Below are positions 17,602-27,290 of a stretch of DNA of 64,000 nt, in pieces. Where the stretch lies: positions 1-64,000 of the forward strand of contig NZ_DAIQRQ010000022.1 in NCBI RefSeq assembly GCF_036786105.1, written 5' to 3'. Made by a program: the position numbers and the translations under genes. Each line of letters opens with the position of its first letter. The stretch's first letter is position 1. Source of the DNA: Ohtaekwangia sp036786105 (GTDB taxonomy: Bacteria > Bacteroidota > Bacteroidia > Cytophagales > Cyclobacteriaceae). Below the pieces are notes generated by a model. It had not been told where the DNA came from and ran no database searches. It worked only from the letters and a program-made list of their open reading frames with translations.

Positions 17602-17939
17602 TCGGTAAGAGCGCCGCTGGCAGAATTTGCGCAGACTAAATCAATGCCTTTCAGTAGCTGGCCTCCGGAGACCACTAGCCATTTGTTGATAACTTTTTTA
17701 TAAGCCGCGATTTTGCAAGCTGTTCCTTCTATATCCTGTAATACTAGTGGTTTGGGTGTAACTTGTTATGTGGTATATATATTCTTACAGAAGTTCAACG
17801 TGCGGGCATATTTATGTCCCGGCAAGTGGTGCGGTTTTGAAAGTATTATGAAACTGTATAAGTTGCGAGCTTGTTTGATGTGTTTTGCGTGCTTGTAAGC
17901 ATGACTTTGAAAGATCAAATTAGTTTATCACCCAAGTAT
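17602..17939 (+). other. Leader region of the GH5 gene
   Basis: About 340 bases between repeat copy B and the chosen GH5 start. Short frames here (17713-17898) show no family features. It probably contains the GH5 promoter; no exact TAnnTTTG box was recognised. Confidence 0.3.
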
Positions 17940-19142
17940 ATGCAGTTAGTAAAGAAGCTTTCGCTTTGTATTTTTTTATCAGTGGTCGTGTTCAAGGTTA
18001 CAGCGCAGCCGGGCACCCGGCAACCAATAAGTGTGTATCCGGATTATAGCGACAAAAAGAAAAACGATAAATCAGGTATGCGTCATGATGCGTTTGAACT
18101 GGCATCGAAAATCAACATTGGATGGAACCTCGGTAACTCGCTCGAAGTGCCGGGTGATGAAACCGCCTGGGGGAATCCTAAAGTTACGAAGGCTTTCATT
18201 GATTCAGTAAAGAAAGCAGGCTTCAACGCGGTGCGTATTCCTTGCGCGTGGGACAGTTATATTGAAGATCAGGCTACGTGTAAAATAAAAGCATCGTGGC
18301 TGGCACGTGTAAAAGAAGTAGTTGACTATTGTGTGAAGGATGATATGTACGTGATCATCAATATACATTGGGATGGCGGCTGGTTGGAGAATCATCCGGT
18401 GCGTACCAGCCAGGTGCAGATAAATACAAAGCAAAAGGCATTGTGGCAGCAGATCGCGGTATATTTCCGCGATTACGATGAACATTTACTTTTTGCAGGC
18501 ACGAACGAAGTGCACGTAGATGGTACTCCCACTGACGAGAACTTTGATGCGCAGATGTCATTTAACCAGACGTTTGTACATGCAGTGCGATCTACCGGTG
18601 GTCGAAATGCCTATCGCAACCTGCTCGTGCAATCATACAATACCAATATAGATTTAGCCGTAAGCAAACTCGTAATGCCCCACGATAATGTTGACAGGCG
18701 ATTGATTACAGAGGTACATTACTATGATCCCTGGGATTTCTGTGGCCTGGAGAAAAACGAAGCATGGGCAACTATGAAATTTTTGTGGGGAACGAAGTTT
18801 GCCCAATATGGCCCTATATCTGACCGGGGGCAAGAGGATTATGTAAAGGCTCAGTTTCAGAAAATGAAAGTAAATTTTGTTGATAAGGGATATCCGGTTA
18901 TGCTGGGAGAATTTGGTGCGATCACACGCCCATCGTTAACCGGTGCCGACCTGGAGCATCATCTCGCATCACGTGCCTATTTCTTTGAATATATAGTGGA
19001 GCAGGCGAAAGACAACGGTATTGTTCCTTTCTTCTGGGACAATGGTTCCGGAGTGTTCAACCGCTCAAATGGAAGTGTATCGGATAAGCAGGCGCTGACA
19101 GGGTTGATGAAAGGCGCGGCTGCAGGGAAATATCCATATTGA
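17940..19142 (+). CDS. Glycoside hydrolase family 5 endoglucanase (cellulase/xyloglucanase type)
   Basis: 400 residues from the ATG at 17940, which places the signal peptide MQLVKKLSLCIFLSVVVFK first. The frame also has starts at 17871 and 17901, but they would bury the signal. GH5 features: INIGWNLGNSLEVPGDETAWGNP, the GFNAVRIPCAW strand, the catalytic acid in FAGTNEVHVDG and the nucleophile in VMLGEFGAI, plus the aromatic VPFFWDNG near the end. The WNLGNSLE start resembles subfamily GH5_4, which includes xyloglucanases and licheninases; that subfamily call is tentative. It is exported and probably cuts the backbone outside or in the periplasm. Its gene lies between SusC/SusD and the GH95 fucosidase. 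Confidence 0.9.
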   Translation: MQLVKKLSLCIFLSVVVFKVTAQPGTRQPISVYPDYSDKKKNDKSGMRHDAFELASKINIGWNLGNSLEVPGDETAWGNPKVTKAFIDSVKKAGFNAVRIPCAWDSYIEDQATCKIKASWLARVKEVVDYCVKDDMYVIINIHWDGGWLENHPVRTSQVQINTKQKALWQQIAVYFRDYDEHLLFAGTNEVHVDGTPTDENFDAQMSFNQTFVHAVRSTGGRNAYRNLLVQSYNTNIDLAVSKLVMPHDNVDRRLITEVHYYDPWDFCGLEKNEAWATMKFLWGTKFAQYGPISDRGQEDYVKAQFQKMKVNFVDKGYPVMLGEFGAITRPSLTGADLEHHLASRAYFFEYIVEQAKDNGIVPFFWDNGSGVFNRSNGSVSDKQALTGLMKGAAAGKYPY

Positions 19143-19205
19143 TGCTGTTGGCTGCTGGCTTCTGATACCAGAGAAAACGAAATGAATATATAGTTGTAGA
19201 TGCTG

Positions 19206-19240
19206 CGCTGATCTGCAAGAATAAACTTCGCAGATCAGCG
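19206..19240. terminator. Bidirectional terminator between GH5 and pirin genes
   Basis: A perfect 11-base stem (CGCTGATCTGC, 19206-19216, with 19230-19240) with a 13-base loop between two convergent genes. The flanks are only partly T-rich. Confidence 0.65.
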
Positions 19241-19256
19241 TGGATTTATTATTTCG

Positions 19257-20135
19257 CTAGTGACTGGCCATAGGTAGCGGCACAAATTCAGTTTCTCCGG
19301 ATACAGGAGGGAAGCGTTGTTCTTTCCAACGAAGCTTTGCTTCTTCGAGGCGTTGCTGGCTGGTGGCAACAAAGTTCCAGTAAATATACCGTTGTTCCGG
19401 GAATGGTTCGCCACCGAAAATATATATTGTGGTGTTGGCTGCTAATGTAAATTCGCACAGTGTTGGTTCCTTGCTCACAAGGATGCGCTTTGGTTCGTAT
19501 ATATTCCCTTCGCTTTCCAGGCTGCCTTCCAGTATATATATAGCAGCTTCTCCAAAAAGCTCATCGCCAATACAAATGGTTTTTGTTTCGGTAGTTTTTA
19601 CTTCCAGCAGGAACAGCTTGCTATATACCGGTACCGTAGATTGTTTACCAAAGGCTGTGCCCGCAATCAGTTTATAAAAAACACCGTCTGTCTCCCAGGC
19701 AGGCAGTTCATTTTCCTCAGCATGGTAGAATATCGGGTCCATGTCTTCCAGGTGTTTGGGCAGCGCGACCCATATTTGTAAACCGTGAAGCGATTTCTCC
19801 GAGTGGCGCAGGTATTCGGGTGTTCGTTCGGAGTGAACAATGCCGTTACCGGCAGTCATCCAGTTTACCTGACCGGGTTTGATTTCAATTGCTGTTCCCA
19901 GACTGTCGCGGTGCATGATCGCTCCTTCAAAGAGATACGTGAGCGTAGATAATCCTATATGCGGATGCGGAGGAATGTCTATGTTCTGATAATCGCGCAG
20001 ATCAGCAGGCCCCATGTGATCCAGAAAGATAAACGGCCCCACCATGCGCTTCTCGCGAAACGGGAGTAATCGTCCTACCATAAAATTACCAATGTCGCGA
20101 GGGCGTTCTTCAATGATCAGGTTAATGTTCGACAT
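19257..20135 (-). CDS. Pirin family protein
   Basis: 292 residues, bicupin. The N-terminal cupin carries the pirin metal-binding motif: HPHIGLSTLTYLFEG (residues ~57-71) with the following HRDS and VNWMTAGNGIVHSE (His ~101, Glu ~103). The C-terminal cupin is shorter, as usual (FGGEPFPEQRYIYWNFVATS). Pirins are iron-binding cytoplasmic proteins; some have quercetin 2,3-dioxygenase activity and others bind regulators, so the exact role here is open. The gene is oriented against the surrounding glycan genes and may simply be an insertion in the locus. Length and motifs are complete. Confidence 0.92.
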   Translation of the reverse strand: MSNINLIIEERPRDIGNFMVGRLLPFREKRMVGPFIFLDHMGPADLRDYQNIDIPPHPHIGLSTLTYLFEGAIMHRDSLGTAIEIKPGQVNWMTAGNGIVHSERTPEYLRHSEKSLHGLQIWVALPKHLEDMDPIFYHAEENELPAWETDGVFYKLIAGTAFGKQSTVPVYSKLFLLEVKTTETKTICIGDELFGEAAIYILEGSLESEGNIYEPKRILVSKEPTLCEFTLAANTTIYIFGGEPFPEQRYIYWNFVATSQQRLEEAKLRWKEQRFPPVSGETEFVPLPMASH

Positions 20136-20154
20136 ATTATCGGATTTGAGTTTT

Positions 20155-20162
20155 CAAAGATA
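20155..20162 (-). promoter_or_regulatory. Putative -7 box for the pirin gene
   Basis: The minus strand reads TATCTTTG, matching TAnnTTTG, 19 bases before the pirin ATG. No TTG at the expected spacing. Confidence 0.4.
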
Positions 20163-20247
20163 GTTTTACCACCGATAATTTCTTCCCCGGTTTTTACGAA
20201 TATTGTTGTTTAATTTATAACCTCAATTTATAATAGTTCTATCCGTC

Positions 20248-22677
20248 ATGCGATTCTTTTTTCTCCTTAGTTTTATTGTGAGTGCAGGTATATCTGCCGT
20301 TTTTGCTCAGTCGTCAGCCACATCTCCTTTACGCATGTGGTACAGGGAGCCTGCGCAGCAGTGGGAGGCCTGTATACCGATAGGAAATGGCCGTCTGGGT
20401 GCGATGCCAGACGGAGGTATATATCGTGAGAATATCGTACTCAACGACATTACCCTGTGGTCGGGCAGCAAGCAGGATGCAGATGCTCCTGATGCCGCGC
20501 GATTTCTGCCACAGATACAACAGCTTTTGTTTGAGGGAAAAAATGCAGAGGCCGAGGCGCTCATGTATAGCTCGTTTGTTTGCAAGGGCGCAGGCTCCGG
20601 CTATGGCAACGGCTCTGCTGTTCCCTACGGATCGTATGAAACACTTGGCACGTTGCACATCGATTACCTCTATGGTATAGATTCGGGCCGTGTGAAACCA
20701 ACGATGTATGAACGGGCTCTGTCACTGGAAGATGCCGTGGCAACTACGAAATATACCTTGAACAACACAACCTTCAGGCGCGAATATCTGGCAAGCTTCA
20801 ATCACGATGTCATGATCATCCGGTTAACGGCAGATCAACGCAAGAAGATTGCGATAGCGTTATCCATCGATCGCCCGGAGCGATATACTGCCTCTATAGT
20901 AAATGGAGAACTGCAAATGACCGGGCAGTTAAACAACGGCACTGATGGCAAAGGCATGCGCTATAGAACACGCATAAAGCTTGTACCCACAGGAGGGAAG
21001 ATCACTTCTGAAAACAACCAGTTACGTCTTACGGATGCGGATGCTGTAACGATCTATATTTCATCGTCCACTGATTTTCGCAATCCGGAGTTTGAAAACA
21101 AAACCAACGATGCACTCATGGCTGCCGTGGGTACAAAGTACGATGTTGAAAAAGCGGCACATACCCGCAACTATCAGCAATTGTTCAATCGCGCAACGGT
21201 ATGGTTAGGTGATAATAGTGCGCAGTCGTTACCAACAGACCAGCGCTTGCAGGCATTTGCCAAAGATGCAAACGACCCGGGATTGGCTGTGCTGTATTTT
21301 CAATTTGGCCGATACCTGCTCATCAGCAGTACGCGCCCCGGGCTATTGCCACCCAACCTTCAGGGATTGTGGGCCAACACCATTCATACTCCGTGGAATG
21401 GTGATTACCATTTGAATATTAACATTCAGATGAATCACTGGCCACTGCACGTGGGCAATCTGCCGATGTTGAATGAACCGTTCCATTCATTGGTAGCCGG
21501 TTTGGTGGAGCCAGGATCAAAGACTGCCAGGATATACTATAATGCCGATGGCTGGGTGGCTCACGTAATCACCAACGTATGGGGCTATACTTCTCCGGGG
21601 GAGCATCCTTCGTGGGGAGCGTTCAATACCGGCTCAGCGTGGCTCTGCCAGATGTTATGGGACCACTATACTTTTACGAACGACAAAATATACCTTGAAC
21701 AATTGTACCCGATTCTGAAAGGTTCTGCTTCATTCTATTTGAGTACGCTTGTTAAAGACCCTGCTACTGGCTGGCTGGTAACATCACCATCCAACTCACC
21801 CGAAAATTCATTTCGCCTCCCGGATGGAAAGACTGCCAATGTTTGCATGGGGCCCACTATGGATAACCAGATCATTCGTACATTGTTTCAGTATACCACC
21901 GAAGCCAGTACTATACTTAATAAAGACGAAGCATTCAGAAAGCAATTGCAGGATGCAGCACAGAAACTTCCCCCCACACGTATAGCGAGCGATGGAAGGA
22001 TTATGGAATGGCTGCAGGAATATCCGGAAACAGATATATATCACCGCCATATTTCGCATTTGTGGGGACTATATCCTGCCGAAGAGATCACCGTAGAAAA
22101 AACACCGGCACTGGCAACCGCAGCGAAGAAAACACTGAACGTACGGGGCGATGGTGGCACGGGCTGGTCGCTGGCATGGAAAGTAAATTTGTGGGCACGG
22201 CTACATGAGGGTAATCATGCGCATAAACTATTGCAACATTTGTTAAATCCCGTCAGCAATACGGAAACCAATATGCAAAATGGGGGTGGTACCTATAGCA
22301 ATTTTTTTTGTGCGCATCCGCCTTTTCAAATCGATGGTAATTTTGGAGGCGCTGCCGGTATAGCCGAAATGCTGGTGCAAAGTCACCAGGGATACATTGA
22401 GTTTTTGCCGGCCCTTCCCGATGTGTGGGGTCAAGGCAAATACAGCGGCCTCTGCGTGCGTGGTGGAGCGCAAGTATCCGCTGAATGGAAAAACAGTAAG
22501 CTACAGCAAGCAGAAATACTGGCCACTGCCGATAACACATTTCACATAAAAGTACCGGCATACAGCACGAAGTTGAAACTGGTGAAGAAAGGAAAGACAA
22601 CGGATCTGCCAGCTGCCAACGGTGTGGCGTCTATTCACCTCATGAAAGGAGATCAGGTAAAAATATTGTTTCAATAA
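20248..22677 (+). CDS. GH95 alpha-L-fucosidase (or alpha-L-galactosidase)
   Basis: 809 residues with a cleavable signal peptide (MRFFFLLSFIVSAGISAVFAQ). The N-terminal beta domain begins LRMWYREPAQQWEACIPIGNGRLGAM and contains LNDITLWSG. The (alpha/alpha)6 barrel carries the GH95 active-site set: the Asn pair in YHLNINIQMNHWP, the catalytic Glu in SPSNSPENSF, and the Asp in FQIDGNFGGAAGIAEML. GH95 enzymes invert alpha-1,2-linked fucose, or L-galactose in some plant xyloglucan side chains. With GH5 and GH43 nearby this points to fucosylated xyloglucan or a related hemicellulose. It is full length and complete. Confidence 0.93.
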   Translation: MRFFFLLSFIVSAGISAVFAQSSATSPLRMWYREPAQQWEACIPIGNGRLGAMPDGGIYRENIVLNDITLWSGSKQDADAPDAARFLPQIQQLLFEGKNAEAEALMYSSFVCKGAGSGYGNGSAVPYGSYETLGTLHIDYLYGIDSGRVKPTMYERALSLEDAVATTKYTLNNTTFRREYLASFNHDVMIIRLTADQRKKIAIALSIDRPERYTASIVNGELQMTGQLNNGTDGKGMRYRTRIKLVPTGGKITSENNQLRLTDADAVTIYISSSTDFRNPEFENKTNDALMAAVGTKYDVEKAAHTRNYQQLFNRATVWLGDNSAQSLPTDQRLQAFAKDANDPGLAVLYFQFGRYLLISSTRPGLLPPNLQGLWANTIHTPWNGDYHLNINIQMNHWPLHVGNLPMLNEPFHSLVAGLVEPGSKTARIYYNADGWVAHVITNVWGYTSPGEHPSWGAFNTGSAWLCQMLWDHYTFTNDKIYLEQLYPILKGSASFYLSTLVKDPATGWLVTSPSNSPENSFRLPDGKTANVCMGPTMDNQIIRTLFQYTTEASTILNKDEAFRKQLQDAAQKLPPTRIASDGRIMEWLQEYPETDIYHRHISHLWGLYPAEEITVEKTPALATAAKKTLNVRGDGGTGWSLAWKVNLWARLHEGNHAHKLLQHLLNPVSNTETNMQNGGGTYSNFFCAHPPFQIDGNFGGAAGIAEMLVQSHQGYIEFLPALPDVWGQGKYSGLCVRGGAQVSAEWKNSKLQQAEILATADNTFHIKVPAYSTKLKLVKKGKTTDLPAANGVASIHLMKGDQVKILFQ

Positions 22678-22757
22678 AGGCTGTGGGTGTCTGTTGCAAC
22701 GGGAACGATTTTTTTATACCATTCCATAACTATCTATTCACTAAATATCTTATCGGG

Positions 22758-23216
22758 ATGGACACAAATGGTAAAAAAAATTCCCCGCTGGAAAAATTTT
22801 CCACGGTGGTGACCGCTATTGCCGGCAGCTCTTCCGCGTTTCTTATTGCAGTATCATTAATCCTGGTATGGCTTGTCTCCGGGCCCTTCTTTCATTACTC
22901 TGATACATGGCAGCTGGTGATCAACACAAGCACTACCATCATCACGTTTCTCATGGTATTTCTGATACAGAGAAGTCAGAATAAAGAATCCATTGCCATC
23001 AATTTGAAATTGAATGAACTGGTGGCAGCACACAGCCGTGCCAGCAACCGGTTGGTATCGGTAGAGGATCTTACTGAAGAAGAACTCAAAGTATTGCGCA
23101 AATTCTACACGAAGCTGGCAATAATGAGTAAGCAGGATGCTGACATGCAGAAGACACATTCCATTGAAGAAGCGGAAGAGCTGCATGAAGAAAAAAGTGA
23201 GGAACACAAAAAATAA
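22758..23216 (+). CDS. Low-affinity iron permease-like membrane protein
   Basis: 152 residues from the ATG at 22758; an upstream in-frame GTG (22683) would add a non-conserved tail. Two membrane helices are visible: SSAFLIAVSLILVWLVSG (~20-37) and TSTTIITFLMVFLIQRSQ (~57-74), followed by NKESIAINLKLNELV and a charged tail rich in Glu and Lys. This matches the low-affinity iron permease domain family (Pfam PF04120), whose role in bacteria is not proven. It lies 80 bases after the fucosidase on the same strand, and a weak hairpin follows. It is probably unrelated to glycan use. Confidence 0.8.
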   Translation: MDTNGKKNSPLEKFSTVVTAIAGSSSAFLIAVSLILVWLVSGPFFHYSDTWQLVINTSTTIITFLMVFLIQRSQNKESIAINLKLNELVAAHSRASNRLVSVEDLTEEELKVLRKFYTKLAIMSKQDADMQKTHSIEEAEELHEEKSEEHKK

Positions 23217-23706
23217 CGTCCGGCTTTACCAACTTTTGAGAGTTGCTTTTTACCGGCTTCATTAAAAAATCGTGTAGAAGCTTTTTATAAGCGGTCTCAT
23301 GAACGCAAGCATTTCCCGATCATTATATATAGTTTCGGTTGTTGTATGTGCATGCTCTTTCTTTTTTCCAGTGCGACAAGATTAACGGTTAAACATTGAT
23401 CGATTTTCTTTTTTCATTTATCATGTTGCAGTATTTCACAACTAATCTCCTACAGGCCATTTTTATAAACTTCCTGTAATTGCATTGCATTGAATTTTTT
23501 TATCCAGGAATAATTCTTATTTTCTGGAATAATTTTATTAGAGAAATATTAACAACCGGCTTCTTCATCCATGTTAATCCTCTAAGATTATTACTTCCGG
23601 AAACCACCGGTTGCCTTTATGGATGTGTGCGATGAATGACTTGGCATGAATCTACATGCCTGACCGGAATGGTATCCATGTATACATGGTAAATTTACGT
23701 TACAGA
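23217..23706 (+). other. Intergenic region with weak terminator at 23230-23251
   Basis: A 5-base stem CAACT/AGTTG (23230-23245) followed by CTTTTT may end the permease transcript. The remaining ~450 bases are AT-rich leader upstream of the sensor kinase with no supported gene. Confidence 0.4.
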
Positions 23707-26700
23707 ATGAGGAAAGTCTGGAGCTCCTTCGTGCTTTGTTCGCTGATAGTAATGTTCGCCTGCCGCCCGCAGCAGAACGCTCCTATATATACAGTTGGAT
23801 ACGATATTGGCAAACTGGCAGCCAACTATATAGCATCCATAGCAAAAGACGGTGCAAATATACTCGAAGTACGCGGCCTTGCCGGTTCATCCCCAGCAAT
23901 AGAACGCCATCGCGGATTTATAGAAGAACTCGCGAATCATCCGCAACTACGCATCGTAGCCACGATCGATGGTAAATGGGAAGCCGATATCGCAGCGGCA
24001 CAATTCAGAAAGGCACTTGATACGTTGCCGGCTTACGACGTTGTATTTGCGCACAACGATGTGATGGCGCATGCTGTCTATACGGTTTCACGTGAGCGGA
24101 ACGTAAGCAACAAGCTACGATATATAGGGGCTGATGGATTGCCCGGAAAGGATAATGGTATGGAACTGGTAGAAAAGAATATTCTCGATGCTACTTTTTT
24201 ATATCCTACCGGGGGCGAAGACGCCATTCGGCTGGCCAGTTGTATACTGCACCATGAACCATATCAGCATGAAAATATACTTCATACAGCTCGTATAGAC
24301 AGCCGGGATGTAGAGGTAATGAATTTGGAACGAACCAAAATTGCCGAGCAGCAGCGTGAGCTTGCACGGCTGCAACGTAAAATGGATGAGGAGGCGCAGC
24401 GTTATTATAATCAGCAGCACATCATTTATATACTCCTGGGCGGCCTGGTATTGATAGTTACATTGGCTATGCTGGCGGTTTTCTATTGGAGAAAGAAGCA
24501 GAAGGCCTATCGTATATTGAAAGAGAAAAACCAGGAGATACTATCCATTAATAGCGAAGTAGCGTCTTTCAACGAAGAACTGCGATTGACCAACGAAAAA
24601 CTCGAGGAGGCACAGAGCAAGATTCGTGAGCAGACAGAAATAATTCTGCAGCAAAAAGAGGAGCAGCTCAGCCGTGTACTGGCCGCGAGTAATGATGTGA
24701 TCTGGTCGTTCGATCTCACGGGTAAAGGGAAACATTATGTGAGCCGCTCGGCAGAAATCTTGTTTGGTGCTGCTATCGACAACAGCATGCTGAACAATCC
24801 GGATTACTGGATGGAGCGCACGCATGAAGATGATCGGGCCACAAAGGTGGAAGCAAACCGAAAGCTGGAAGAAACCGGATACGCAGAATGTACCTATCGC
24901 GTGCAGATGGCCAACGGTATATATCGCTGGCTCTTTGAGCGTGTGTGGATTGTATATGATGAAGCACATATACCGGTGCGGCAGGAGGGAATCGCGATCG
25001 ACATTACGCAGCAACGCACAGCGGAAGACTTTATGCTTCGCTATCAGCAACAGCTTGATGTTATTTTTAGCAATACACAAGAGCAGATTGCATTGCTGGA
25101 TATGGAAGGCAGGTTGTTGCTGTTCAACCGGTCGTTTCATGAATTTGCAGGGGAGGCTCTCGGGCATAGACCGGAAACCGGTTGTTATATATGGGACACA
25201 ACAGCGGCTGAAAATAAAGAGATGGTTCGGCAGCAGTTCCAGGAAGCGGCAGCAGGTAAAGTTATCAGAACTACGACGCAGCATACACTGTCATCGGGTG
25301 TTATGTATCTCTCGGTGCGCTACGAGCCGGTGATGATCGGCGGCAAGATCAGCAATGTAGCCCTTATTGCTTTTGATATTACCCAGCAAAAGGAGCAGGA
25401 GAATATGATCCGTGAATCAGAGGCAAACCTCAAGACCATTTTCAATAACACACGCGATTCGTTTACGCTGCTCTCGCCCGATTATAAGATTGTAGCCTTC
25501 AACCGCGCCAACTTTCAGAATGTATTGCTCCGCACCAACCGTGAGCTCCGTGTAGGCGATGATCTTCTGAGTTATATACCGGATGAACGCAAAGCTATGT
25601 TTCGCCAAATGCTCGATCGCGTGGAACATGGTGAGCCCGTTTCGTACGAGATACATTTACGTGAAGATGGTATCGAAGCTGCGTGGTTCAATGTTTCCAT
25701 CAGTCAGGTGATTTCGAGCGATGGTAAATTTATGGGTTACTGTATAGAAGCCCGTAACATTTCTGATCAGAAAGAATTTGAGGGAGCGATCACCGCCATT
25801 GCGCGTGAGTTGTCTAACCTTATTGAACATGCCAATGTGCCGATTTTCGGCACCGATCAGAACGGCACGATCAACGAATGGAATCGTGTTGTTTTCGAGC
25901 TAACGGGCTACTCGCGCATTGAGATGATAGGTCGCGAATGGATAAAAACATTGTTGGAGGAAGAATATCACGAAGTGGTGAAGGTTATTCTTAACGATGC
26001 TTTGCAAGGAACACCCGTGAGTAATTTTGAGCTGCCGCTGCTTACGCGCAAAAACCGGAAACTCATACTGCTACTTAGTATTGCCCCCCGCAGAGATGTT
26101 GATAACAATATAATTGGTGTGATTATCGTAGGGCAGAACATTACCGAGTTGATCGAGTATAAACAGAATCTGGAGCGTATGGTGTACGATCGCACCCGTG
26201 AGTTGAATGAAGCACTTCAGAAGGAAAAAGACCTCGTGGAGATGAAGAGTAAATTTGTGTCGATTGCGTCACACGAGTTTCGTACACCTTTGTCGTCTAT
26301 ATCCCTTGCATCCGGTTTCATCAAAAAATATAAAGAGCGCATTTCGCCGGATGAGATCGACAAGCGCCTGGAGAATATCGAAAAGCAGGTAGGCCACATG
26401 ACGCATTTGCTTGACGATGTACTATTGATTGGAAAAACAGAAGCCGGCAAAATGCAGGTACACCTGTCAGAAGTAAATCTGGTGTCAACGCTCGAACGAT
26501 TGAAGGCAGAAGTAGAGCAGACCAAAGGCAATACACATTCTATCGAGTTGCAGGTATACGGCGAAGGAATCTTGCGCATGGATGAGAAGTTGATTCGCAC
26601 CATAGTGATTAACCTGCTTACAAACGCCATCAAGTTCTCTCCGGAAGCCGATATGGTAGAACTTACGGTAACACATGAGGCGAAGAAACTCACGATACAA

Positions 26701-26916
26701 GTAAAAGACTATGGCATTGGTATTCCGGAGCGGGATATAAAAAATCTCTTCGAACCCTTCTATCGAGGAAGCAACGCCAATGATATTGAAGGAACCGGTT
26801 TGGGGTTGTCCATTATAAAAAAAGCTGTAGATTTACTTAGAGGCTATATCGATGTAAAAAGTATTGTTGGTAAAGGCACTGAAATCACCATTGTAATTCC
26901 GTTACCCTATGCCTAA
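23707..26916 (+). CDS. Lipoprotein-anchored PAS sensor histidine kinase with a shortened periplasmic binding domain
   Basis: 1069 residues from the ATG at 23707, which gives a lipoprotein signal (MRKVWSSFVLCSLIVMFAC); ATGs at 23656 and 23686 would bury it. Next comes the second half of a LacI/ribose-binding-type periplasmic domain (VGYDIGKLAANYIAS, AIERHRGFIEEL, DVVFAHNDVMAHAV). The first lobe of ~100 residues is absent. A TM helix follows (about residues 240-258, IYILLGGLVLIVTLAMLAVF), then a coiled coil, four PAS domains, HisKA with SIASHEFRTPLSSI, and HATPase with NLLTNAIKFSP, DYGIGIPE and GTGLGLSI. It should autophosphorylate and pass phosphate to the regulators at 26909 and 27291. The stop overlaps the next start by 8 bases. 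The lost lobe makes sugar binding doubtful. Confidence 0.92.
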   Translation: MRKVWSSFVLCSLIVMFACRPQQNAPIYTVGYDIGKLAANYIASIAKDGANILEVRGLAGSSPAIERHRGFIEELANHPQLRIVATIDGKWEADIAAAQFRKALDTLPAYDVVFAHNDVMAHAVYTVSRERNVSNKLRYIGADGLPGKDNGMELVEKNILDATFLYPTGGEDAIRLASCILHHEPYQHENILHTARIDSRDVEVMNLERTKIAEQQRELARLQRKMDEEAQRYYNQQHIIYILLGGLVLIVTLAMLAVFYWRKKQKAYRILKEKNQEILSINSEVASFNEELRLTNEKLEEAQSKIREQTEIILQQKEEQLSRVLAASNDVIWSFDLTGKGKHYVSRSAEILFGAAIDNSMLNNPDYWMERTHEDDRATKVEANRKLEETGYAECTYRVQMANGIYRWLFERVWIVYDEAHIPVRQEGIAIDITQQRTAEDFMLRYQQQLDVIFSNTQEQIALLDMEGRLLLFNRSFHEFAGEALGHRPETGCYIWDTTAAENKEMVRQQFQEAAAGKVIRTTTQHTLSSGVMYLSVRYEPVMIGGKISNVALIAFDITQQKEQENMIRESEANLKTIFNNTRDSFTLLSPDYKIVAFNRANFQNVLLRTNRELRVGDDLLSYIPDERKAMFRQMLDRVEHGEPVSYEIHLREDGIEAAWFNVSISQVISSDGKFMGYCIEARNISDQKEFEGAITAIARELSNLIEHANVPIFGTDQNGTINEWNRVVFELTGYSRIEMIGREWIKTLLEEEYHEVVKVILNDALQGTPVSNFELPLLTRKNRKLILLLSIAPRRDVDNNIIGVIIVGQNITELIEYKQNLERMVYDRTRELNEALQKEKDLVEMKSKFVSIASHEFRTPLSSISLASGFIKKYKERISPDEIDKRLENIEKQVGHMTHLLDDVLLIGKTEAGKMQVHLSEVNLVSTLERLKAEVEQTKGNTHSIELQVYGEGILRMDEKLIRTIVINLLTNAIKFSPEADMVELTVTHEAKKLTIQVKDYGIGIPERDIKNLFEPFYRGSNANDIEGTGLGLSIIKKAVDLLRGYIDVKSIVGKGTEITIVIPLPYA

Positions 26917-27277
26917 GAAAATAATGGTAGTAGAAGATACGCAAGACCTTCTTCAGCATGTTACTGATTTTCTCACCATGGAAGGGTATGAAGTAGAGCC
27001 TTGTATTAACGGAGATGATGCCTATACGAAACTTGCCACCAGCAGACCTGACCTGATCATTACCGATCTTTTGATGCCGAAAGTGGATGGCTTTGCACTG
27101 ATTGAAAAAATCAAGCAACACGAAGCATTAAAGAAAATTCCGGTCGCGATATTTTCTGCCAAACCACCTCAGGAAAATGAAGCAAAGGCACTAAGTCTGA
27201 ACGTGAAGGCATTTATAAAAAAGCCTTGTTCACTGGACGACTTGCTGGTTGCTGTGAAAGATATACTGGACCAATAA
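26909..27277 (+). CDS. Single-domain response regulator (CheY-like)
   Basis: 122 residues making one receiver domain: acidic pocket in MVVEDTQD, phospho-acceptor Asp in LIITDLLMPKVDG (~54), Thr/Ser switch in AIFSAKPP, and Lys in AFIKKPCS. There is no output domain, so it acts through protein contacts or as a phosphate shuttle. It overlaps the preceding kinase gene by 8 bases (ATGCCTAA), which implies translational coupling and a cognate pair. The NarL-type regulator follows after 13 bases. Confidence 0.93.
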   Translation: MPKKIMVVEDTQDLLQHVTDFLTMEGYEVEPCINGDDAYTKLATSRPDLIITDLLMPKVDGFALIEKIKQHEALKKIPVAIFSAKPPQENEAKALSLNVKAFIKKPCSLDDLLVAVKDILDQ

Positions 27278-27290
27278 CATTTAACAGAAC

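Noticed and set aside
17713..17898. Possible small gene before the GH5 gene
   Set aside because: Cys-rich low-quality frame that overlaps the GH5 leader; no homology features seen.
24541..25284. Long minus-strand frame inside the PAS kinase gene
   Set aside because: It is antisense to well-conserved PAS domains and has no features of its own.
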